DNA of 20,830 bases from Candidatus Poseidoniaceae archaeon (GTDB lineage: Archaea; Thermoplasmatota; Poseidoniia; Poseidoniales; Poseidoniaceae), in NCBI GenBank assembly GCA_013330925.1, contig DUHJ01000143.1:1-20830 (forward strand), given 5' to 3'. Shown in pieces: positions 15,716 to 20,830 of this stretch. Made by a program: the position numbers and the translations under genes. Numbering within the stretch: the stretch's first letter is position 1; each line of letters starts with the position of its first letter. Under the pieces are notes generated by a model. It saw only the letters and a program-made list of their open reading frames with translations. It did no database searches and was not told where the DNA came from.

Positions 15716-17091
15716 TGTGGAACGAGCTGTTGCTCGAGGCAGGTCTGACGGAGCGCGAAGTGCGCTCGATCATGGTCCTTGGAAGCAATCCGAAAATGAA
15801 GGCCAGCGAACTGGCCAAGGAACTCGACACGACGCGGTTGGACGCCTACAACAGCCTCTCCCGCCTCCAAGAAATGGGCATCGTAACCGCCACGGCAGAC
15901 CGCCCGATGCAGTTTTCGAGCCTTCGTGTTGACGAGGCCGTCCACCACATCATCGAAACCAGACGCGCTCAGCTTGACCGTCTGCAAGAAGGGTACGACG
16001 CTTTGAGCGAAGGAACCGGCGACGAAGCCTCCTTCGAAGCCATCCGACGTGAGCGGGACGAACCACGCTTTGCGGTTCTCAAGGAACGCGTCCACATCTA
16101 CCGTCGTCTCAAGCGCATGGCGGAAGAGAGCGAGGAACGCTTGGTGTTGCTGTTGGGACGCTTTGGCATCCTCCATCTGTGCCGATCCGAAGCCCTCGAA
16201 GCCGTCAACACGGCTGCAGTCCGCGGCGTCGTTGTCCAGGTCATCACCCAACTCGAACCACGAACGCTGCGCTTCTACGACCAGCTTCACCCAAGCATCG
16301 AAATCCGCCACGCGGACGAACTCGATTCGAACGGGTTCTTGCAGGATCAGTCCTACGTCATCCAGTTCCTGAACCTCGAAGCCAATCCCGTTGGCCGCGG
16401 GAAAGAAGACGCGGCCCTGGTCATCGAATCCGTTCCCTTCGCCATCTCGCAGGAGAACCTCATCGACGCCATTTGGGAAGAGGCCATCCCCTTCGAATTG
16501 GCCGTGGCGCGCTTCACCGAGAACCGCATCAACGACCCGCTGCGCCTGACGATTGGGGAGGGTTCCTTCCTCGAATCGCTGACGTCTGCACTTGGCTTCG
16601 ACGGCGAGTTGCCGGAGGAGGACACGCCCTTCGACCCTGCGGCATTCTTCGCCGCAGGCGACACCGTGAATCAAGCGAGGCAAAGCCTGAGCGACGGCCG
16701 CTTGTCGAACCTCAAGGTGCTCGGCATCGACATCGGACGGATGCTGCGGCAAGTTGGCAACCGCGTGGGTCACGAACTTGCCTTCAGCCTCCGCTCGATC
16801 GACAACGACATCGAATTCCTCGACGAAATGATGGACTGGTGGGAACACGCTGGCTTGGGCACCTTGCTCTACGGCATTGAACCAGAATTCCACGTCCAAG
16901 TTGGCCTTCACCACCCGCCCACCCATGACGAAGACGTCCTCCCAATGTGGGAGATGGACGACGGGATCATCGAAGGTGCGCTGATGACGCGCTTCCCTCC
17001 CGGCTCCAACGTGGACGTCCGTCGGCAAGACGGCAGCGGAGCGCACGACGACCTTTGGCAGTACCATTTGCTCACCCGTTCCGAAGCATGA
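15715..17091 (+). CDS. TrmB-type transcriptional regulator with a probable V4R-like C-terminal domain
   Basis: A 458-residue cytoplasmic regulator. Residues 1-75 form a TrmB-family winged helix: GLTEREVRSIMVLGSNP, SELAKELDTTRLDAYNSLSRLQEMGIV. A helical linker (about 75-130) leads to a middle domain (about 130-270) that looks like the PLD-like effector region of TrmB proteins (LVLLLGRFGILH, VVVQVITQL, ALVIESVPFAIS). A third part (about 330-455) fits the V4R pattern of small-molecule sensors: paired helices GRMLRQVGNRVGHELA, then DEMMDWWEHAGLGTLLYG, a beta strand, MDDGIIEGALMTRF and a last strand ending WQYHLL; the cysteines of many V4R proteins are absent. The V4R call is from pattern memory and less certain than the HTH. 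It starts at TGATG overlapping the peroxiredoxin stop, with GGTGA 6 nt upstream. Being inside the photoprotective cluster, it may control it (inference). Confidence 0.78.
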   Translation: MWNELLLEAGLTEREVRSIMVLGSNPKMKASELAKELDTTRLDAYNSLSRLQEMGIVTATADRPMQFSSLRVDEAVHHIIETRRAQLDRLQEGYDALSEGTGDEASFEAIRRERDEPRFAVLKERVHIYRRLKRMAEESEERLVLLLGRFGILHLCRSEALEAVNTAAVRGVVVQVITQLEPRTLRFYDQLHPSIEIRHADELDSNGFLQDQSYVIQFLNLEANPVGRGKEDAALVIESVPFAISQENLIDAIWEEAIPFELAVARFTENRINDPLRLTIGEGSFLESLTSALGFDGELPEEDTPFDPAAFFAAGDTVNQARQSLSDGRLSNLKVLGIDIGRMLRQVGNRVGHELAFSLRSIDNDIEFLDEMMDWWEHAGLGTLLYGIEPEFHVQVGLHHPPTHDEDVLPMWEMDDGIIEGALMTRFPPGSNVDVRRQDGSGAHDDLWQYHLLTRSEA

Positions 17092-17100
17092 GCTTGAACG

Positions 17101-17114
17101 CCGTTTGATAACGG
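17101..17114 (+). promoter_or_regulatory. Inverted repeat CCGTT-TGAT-AACGG over the TATA box of the ABC1 kinase gene
   Basis: The perfect 5-bp inverted repeat CCGTTTGATAACGG contains the TATA-like TTTGATAA. The last TATA adenine (17110) is 23 nt before ATG 17133, so the gene probably has its own leaderless transcript. A protein bound to this dyad would block TBP access, as repressors do in archaea. The arms share the ACGG core seen near other promoters in this window. Confidence 0.45.
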
Positions 17115-17132
17115 ACAAGTCGATGTGATTGT

Positions 17133-18410
17133 ATGCGTCTGTGGACTTTCCTCCGGTTTATGCGCACCGTCAGAAGCCGACGGGAGATTGACCTTGAGCG
17201 GATCAAGGGCATGGGCCTGTTGGCCGTGAAGGTCGGCCAAATCCTCGCCTTGAGGCCCGACCTCCTCCCTCCCGAGCGCTGCCTGGAGCTCCAAGGACTC
17301 TACCAGCGCACCCACACCAAACACGCCGCACCTTTGTCTCGACTGATGGAGGCCAACTGCCCCCCGGGATTCGCCGAACACTTTGCCTCCATCGACGAAG
17401 AGCCGATGGCCGCCGCGTCCATCGGCCAAGTGCACGCTGCAACGCTGCTTGACGGCCGTGACGTGGTCATCAAATTCGTCAAAGACGACTTCGAAGGTCC
17501 GTTCAAGAAGGACGTCGCCAGAATGAAGCGATGGCTCTCCGCCGTGCTCTTCTTCTCACCACGCCTTCGAAAGGTCGGCAACCCGATGGCGTTGCTGAAC
17601 CACATCGAAACCTACACGTTGGACGAACTCGACCTTCGAAACGAGCGTCGTGGACAAATCCGCCTTCAGGACGCCATTCAGAGCGTCAAGGGCGAGTTCC
17701 CACTCGAACGCCTGCGGTTCCCAGAGATTCACACCGACATTTCCGGTGAGCGCGTGCTGGTGGTGGAACGCGTTCGAGAGCCCTCGATTGAGGACCGCAT
17801 CGACGACGGTAGCCTTGGTTGGGAAGACCTGTTGCAACTCTTCAGGATTCAGGGCGCGTTCATGTTCGGACTTGGCACCTTCCACGGCGATCTTCATCCT
17901 GGCAATGCCATGCTGAGTGAAGACGGGACATACACCTTCATCGACACCGGCGCCATCTGTGAAGCGCCCGAACACGTACGGGCCGCACTCTTCGGTTTCT
18001 TTGAACATCTTGCCCGTGGAAACCTCGATGCGGCGTTCATGGCCATGCTCGGCATGGCAGCCACCCCGCCGACCGGCGCCAAGCTTGAACGCTACATGCG
18101 CGACATGCACCAACTCTACGACGGCTTCGTCGGCACCAGCGTCAGTGAGGTCTCCCTCACCCAACAGATGATGAAGACCGTCCGAACGTCGGTCTTGGCA
18201 GGTTGCACCTTTGGGGAAGAGGCCTTCCCCATCATCCGCTCGCTCATGTACATGGACGGCATGGTGCTCAGAAGCCACCCCGACGTGGACCTGATCACGT
18301 CCATGGGACCTCATCTTGATGCCTTCAAGGCCATCATGCCCGAAGCTAGCGTGGACGTCCCTGACGCCAAACAACGTTCACGCCCTGGCGGAAGTCCGGT
18401 CGCGGGCTGA
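17133..18410 (+). CDS. ABC1/UbiB/ADCK-family atypical kinase
   Basis: A 425-residue protein of the UbiB protein-kinase-like family, whose members support isoprenoid lipid (quinone) metabolism and membrane redox balance. Landmarks in order: the N-terminal KxGQ motif (K33-Q36 in AVKVGQILALRPDLLP), the Ala-rich replacement of the P-loop MAAASIGQVHAA (A93-Q99), the ATP lysine K114 in VIKF, the catalytic HGDLHPGN (H251-N258), and the metal motif FIDTG (D271), where most kinases have DFG. No strong C-terminal membrane pair is evident, unlike bacterial UbiB. ATG 17133 is supported by the promoter distance. It follows the TrmB-V4R gene by 41 bp on the same strand. In this setting it may act on isoprenoid or carotenoid-related lipids (inference). 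Its last 33 bp overlap the convergent carF-like gene. Confidence 0.88.
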   Translation: MRLWTFLRFMRTVRSRREIDLERIKGMGLLAVKVGQILALRPDLLPPERCLELQGLYQRTHTKHAAPLSRLMEANCPPGFAEHFASIDEEPMAAASIGQVHAATLLDGRDVVIKFVKDDFEGPFKKDVARMKRWLSAVLFFSPRLRKVGNPMALLNHIETYTLDELDLRNERRGQIRLQDAIQSVKGEFPLERLRFPEIHTDISGERVLVVERVREPSIEDRIDDGSLGWEDLLQLFRIQGAFMFGLGTFHGDLHPGNAMLSEDGTYTFIDTGAICEAPEHVRAALFGFFEHLARGNLDAAFMAMLGMAATPPTGAKLERYMRDMHQLYDGFVGTSVSEVSLTQQMMKTVRTSVLAGCTFGEEAFPIIRSLMYMDGMVLRSHPDVDLITSMGPHLDAFKAIMPEASVDVPDAKQRSRPGGSPVAG

Positions 18411-19043
18411 AACACGGAACTCTTCATCCAGATCGAGGATCCACTGGGGCGTTGGTCCCGCACCTGGAAGGGAATCGTCCTCTCGCGGATGGATGCCGGT
18501 CAAGGCCGCAATGACCCATTCGACGCCTCTCCAAAACCGGATTTTTTCGAGCACCGGGTTCAAACAGTTCGTGAACGCGCAGTAGTGTGTGACCCGAGGC
18601 AAGCCGTGATGGATGGCATGGTGCTGGGGCGTTTGGATGATCCTGAGCCGCTGCAAAGCACGGATCGGCCATGCCAACTCTTTGGGCGTTGAATGGGCCC
18701 AACGATGCACGGTGTTGACGTTCATCCCCAGCAGGCTCAGGAGTGCAAGTTGCCATCCGAAGAAGCCGAGCAAGGTCCCCACGCAAAAGATGCCCAAAGA
18801 GATCGACATGGTGGTGCCCATCGCCTCCCACAGGGTGATCCGCGTGATGTGACGCGGCCGATGGTGGTGGAGGATGTTTTTCCGAATCGCACCACCGACA
18901 AGCGGCGTTGATTCCGAACCGTAACGGTCTTCCGACCAATGGATGATGCCCGAGATGAAATCCACGAACAGGTACACACCCAAGGCTTGAGCCATCACAA
19001 GCCACCATGGCCCAACAGGCACCAAGGCTGAGAGGTCGAACAT
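18378..19043 (-). CDS. carF: CarF/TMEM189-family plasmanylethanolamine desaturase homologue
   Basis: A 221-residue membrane protein with hydrophobic stretches at about 8-34 and 76-110. The histidine pattern is that of CarF and human TMEM189 (PEDS1): DFISGIIHWSEDRYG (D28, H35, D39), ILHHHRPRHIT (H59-H61, H65), NTVHRWAHSTP (H113, H117), TPQHHAIHHGLP (H141, H142, H145, H146) and HYCAFTNCLN (H153). In known members such histidines bind a di-iron centre that makes the vinyl-ether bond of plasmalogens. Myxococcus CarF is needed for the singlet-oxygen or light signal to carotenoid genes. ATG 19043 was chosen because it begins just before the first hydrophobic stretch and has a TATA-like CTTAAATC about 26 nt upstream; GTG 19097 would add 18 residues. 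It is divergent from crtI, which fits a photoprotection role. The lipid substrate in an archaeon is unknown. Confidence 0.85.
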   Translation of the reverse strand: MFDLSALVPVGPWWLVMAQALGVYLFVDFISGIIHWSEDRYGSESTPLVGGAIRKNILHHHRPRHITRITLWEAMGTTMSISLGIFCVGTLLGFFGWQLALLSLLGMNVNTVHRWAHSTPKELAWPIRALQRLRIIQTPQHHAIHHGLPRVTHYCAFTNCLNPVLEKIRFWRGVEWVIAALTGIHPREDDSLPGAGPTPQWILDLDEEFRVSARDRTSARA

Positions 19044-19066
19044 CCCTTGACCATCGAAAAATTGGT

Positions 19067-19074
19067 GATTTAAG
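19067..19074 (-). promoter_or_regulatory. TATA-like box of the carF-like gene
   Basis: Minus-strand CTTAAATC with its last TATA adenine (19069) 26 nt before ATG 19043. Two GACGGTT copies lie upstream on the same strand (19125-19119 and 19104-19098), 21 bp apart, about two helical turns. Confidence 0.35.
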
Positions 19075-19115
19075 CGAGATGCCGAAACGAGGGCCACAAC
19101 CGTCGATTTGAAACG

Positions 19116-19135
19116 AAAAACCGTCCAGAGGACGG
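19116..19135 (-). terminator. Hairpin followed by T5, intrinsic terminator-like, upstream of carF
   Basis: On the minus strand CCGTCC-TCT-GGACGG (19135-19121) is followed directly by TTTTT (19120-19116). The stem is 6 bp and fully paired. It lies between the divergent carF and crtI genes and points toward carF, so it could block antisense or upstream transcription, or attenuate a longer carF message. Confidence 0.4.
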
Positions 19136-19167
19136 CTCGATGCCCCCTGATTCCCTGTTGATTGTAA

Positions 19168-19180
19168 ACGGTCCTTTATA
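19168..19180 (+). promoter_or_regulatory. crtI promoter with ACGGT element
   Basis: ACGGT (19168-19172) followed by CCTTTATA (19173-19180) and CC. The last TATA adenine is 24 nt before ATG 19204, giving a leaderless start and ruling against TTG 19201. The layout matches the ribA and photolyase promoters. Confidence 0.6.
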
Positions 19181-19203
19181 CCTGAAATGCCGATGTTAAA
19201 TTG

Positions 19204-20811
19204 ATGTCTCAACAACACGTCATCATTGTAGGAGCCGGTCCAGGTGGCCTCGCAGCAAGTTTGCTTTTGGCCAAGGCCGGTGTCAAGGTCAGCATTTTCG
19301 AAAAATCTGACCGTGTCGGTGGCCGAACACGAACCATCGAAAAGGAAGGATTCACTTTCGACCTTGGACCCACCTTTTTCCATTACACCGAGGTCATCGA
19401 GGACATCTTCCAGGCCATCGGGCGTGACGCCCACGCCGATCTTGACCTCGCCCGCTTGGACGTCAACTACCGTCTCGTCTTTGGACAGGGCGGAGAACTC
19501 GATTGCACAAGCGACCTCGACCTCATGAAAGAGCGCATCGAAACGCTCTCGGGAGCCAAGGACGCGGAAGCCTTCGTCACCTACGTCGAAGAAAACAGGA
19601 AGAAACTCGAGCGCTCCAAAGCGTGCCTACAAGAGCCGTGGAATGGACCAAGTGACCTCCTCTCAAAGCGGGCCATGCGCGCTGCGACGGTCCTGCGTCC
19701 AACCCGCAGCGTGGCCGACGACCTCGGGCGTTTGTTCGACGACGATCGTCTGCTGTTGGCCATGTCGTTCCAAACCAAGTATCTCGGCATGTCCCCGTTC
19801 AACTGCCCTTCGTTGTTCACCATCCTCGCCTTCCTCGAATACGAACACGGCATCTTCCACCCCATGGGCGGACTTGGAAGCGTCCCCGTTCGGATGGCTG
19901 AAATCGCCGAAGAACTCGGCGTCAACATCCACCTTGGCGAAGCCGTCGACCGCGTGATCACAGAAAACGGTCGAGCCGTCGGCATCGTCACCGAAACCGG
20001 CGAACACCGTGCGGACGCCGTGGTGGTCAACGCAGACTTCGCGAAGGCGATGACCGAGATGGTCCCCAACGCCGATCGACGCCGCTGGACCGACGCCAAG
20101 CTGGAGAAGAAGAAGTACTCCTGCTCGACCTTCATGCTCTACCTCGGTGTTGACCGAACCTACGACCACTTGCCTCACCACCAAATCTACGCATCCAGCA
20201 CCTACGTGGAGAACCTCAAGGACATCGAAGAGCGCAACGAAGTGACCTGGGACGACCCCTCGGTTTACGTCCAAAACGCCTGCGTCACCGACCCACAGAT
20301 GGCGCCAGAAGGCTGCTCCACCGTCTACGTGCTCGTTCCCGTGACGCAAATTCACCCGAACGTGACGTGGTCCGAAATCAGCGCCGAATACCGTGAGCGC
20401 ATCCTCGACCAGATCGAAACCAAGCTCGGCTACGAAAACATCCGCGACCACATCGTCACGGAGATGATGATGACCCCTGACGACTGGGGCGACTACTGCT
20501 ACCGCGGTGCCGTGTTCAACCTCGCCCACGGCTTGGATCAGATGCTGTGGCGACGCCCCCGAAACCGCTTCGAGGACGTCGACAGCATGTACCTTGTCGG
20601 TGGCGGCACCCACCCAGGATCTGGCTTGCCTGTGATCTTTGAGAGCGCCCGAATTTCCAGCAAACTCGTCCTCGACGACCTCGGCATCATCCCGGATTGG
20701 AACGGTGTTGGCATCTGGTTTGACTCGGTCCGACGCTCCAAGAAGGGACGGCGAGCACTCAAGAGCGTCGGCGCACCCCGCCCACACAAGGGCGGCGAGC
20801 CGACGGCCTGA
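19204..20811 (+). CDS. crtI: CrtI-type phytoene desaturase
   Basis: A 535-residue FAD-dependent enzyme of carotenoid synthesis that should introduce double bonds into phytoene on the way to lycopene. The N-terminus is the dinucleotide-binding fold VIIVGAGPGGLAAS (G10, G12, G15) followed by the acidic strand end FEKSDRVGGRTRT. FDLGPTFFHY matches the DxGP segment. The middle shows FQTKYLGMSP and HGIFHPMGGLGSVPVRMAEIAEELG. The C-terminal FAD motif is MYLVGGGTHPGSGLP (from M462), followed by ESARISSKLVLDD. Length fits. It could be a related carotene isomerase or ketolase, but the C-terminal motif favours CrtI. The start follows from the TATA distance. It is divergent from carF, and another gene starts 13 bp downstream, probably in the same operon. 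Confidence 0.9.
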   Translation: MSQQHVIIVGAGPGGLAASLLLAKAGVKVSIFEKSDRVGGRTRTIEKEGFTFDLGPTFFHYTEVIEDIFQAIGRDAHADLDLARLDVNYRLVFGQGGELDCTSDLDLMKERIETLSGAKDAEAFVTYVEENRKKLERSKACLQEPWNGPSDLLSKRAMRAATVLRPTRSVADDLGRLFDDDRLLLAMSFQTKYLGMSPFNCPSLFTILAFLEYEHGIFHPMGGLGSVPVRMAEIAEELGVNIHLGEAVDRVITENGRAVGIVTETGEHRADAVVVNADFAKAMTEMVPNADRRRWTDAKLEKKKYSCSTFMLYLGVDRTYDHLPHHQIYASSTYVENLKDIEERNEVTWDDPSVYVQNACVTDPQMAPEGCSTVYVLVPVTQIHPNVTWSEISAEYRERILDQIETKLGYENIRDHIVTEMMMTPDDWGDYCYRGAVFNLAHGLDQMLWRRPRNRFEDVDSMYLVGGGTHPGSGLPVIFESARISSKLVLDDLGIIPDWNGVGIWFDSVRRSKKGRRALKSVGAPRPHKGGEPTA

Positions 20812-20830
20812 GGAGGGAGCACAAATGCAC
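20812..20830 (+). other. Shine-Dalgarno site and start of the next gene (truncated)
   Basis: GGAGG lies right after the crtI stop, 8 nt before ATG 20825; only two codons (ATG CAC) fit in the window. The tight spacing suggests a co-transcribed gene, which in carotenoid operons is often crtB or another carotenoid enzyme, but nothing of its product can be seen. Confidence 0.45.

Noticed and set aside
15634..17118. Open frame of 494 codons on the minus strand, opposite the TrmB-type regulator
   Set aside because: It exactly mirrors the regulator frame, has no domain or promoter, and the plus-strand protein has a clear winged-helix domain and a coupled start.
18424..19434. Open frame of 336 codons on the minus strand across carF and the start of crtI
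   Set aside because: It is carF in another frame, and it would run through the crtI promoter and N-terminus.

Overview
The window looks like a piece of a compact archaeal genome of moderately high GC, most likely a marine Thermoplasmatota archaeon of the Marine Group II / Poseidoniales type. That assignment is inference. It rests on archaeal TATA boxes placed 22-26 nt upstream of ATG codons with no leader, on GGTG-type Shine-Dalgarno sites inside operons, on a giant calcium-binding surface protein with FG-GAP and thrombospondin-type-3 repeats and a single C-terminal membrane anchor, and on bacterial-type genes (RibA, Lnb-like DUF4105, CarF) mixed into an archaeal expression background. I see no tRNA, rRNA, CRISPR array, transposase or phage gene. 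Fourteen protein genes fill almost the whole window.

Left part (1-9547): an M29/AmpS-like aminopeptidase homologue that lacks several expected metal ligands; tail to tail with it, a minus-strand pair made of the giant surface protein (about 2100 residues) and a downstream protein with two EF-hands and a C-terminal zinc ribbon; then, divergent from the giant gene, thiamine pyrophosphokinase.

Right part (9535-20811): a cluster that reads as a light and photo-oxidative stress island. On the minus strand: class II-like photolyase, a DUF523-DUF1722 (YbgA) protein, an SRPBCC-TIGR01777 fusion, and a DUF4105 membrane protein. Divergent from photolyase on the plus strand: ribA (flavin synthesis), a peroxiredoxin, a TrmB-type regulator with an apparent V4R ligand-binding domain, and an ABC1/UbiB-type atypical kinase. 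Then a CarF/TMEM189 (plasmanylethanolamine desaturase) homologue on the minus strand, divergent from a CrtI-type phytoene desaturase. An unseen next gene begins at 20825.

Working model (inference): photolyase repairs UV damage using flavin from RibA; CrtI makes carotenoid (and possibly retinal precursor); CarF would introduce a vinyl-ether bond in ether lipids, the chemistry that senses or quenches singlet oxygen in Myxococcus; peroxiredoxin removes peroxides; TIGR01777 and YbgA proteins are companions of photolyase in bacteria; the TrmB-V4R protein is a candidate regulator. Promoters of phr, ribA, crtI and the kinase gene share an ACGG(T) element next to the TATA box, which may mark a regulon. 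All three convergent gene pairs abut or overlap, so transcription must end inside neighbouring coding sequence.
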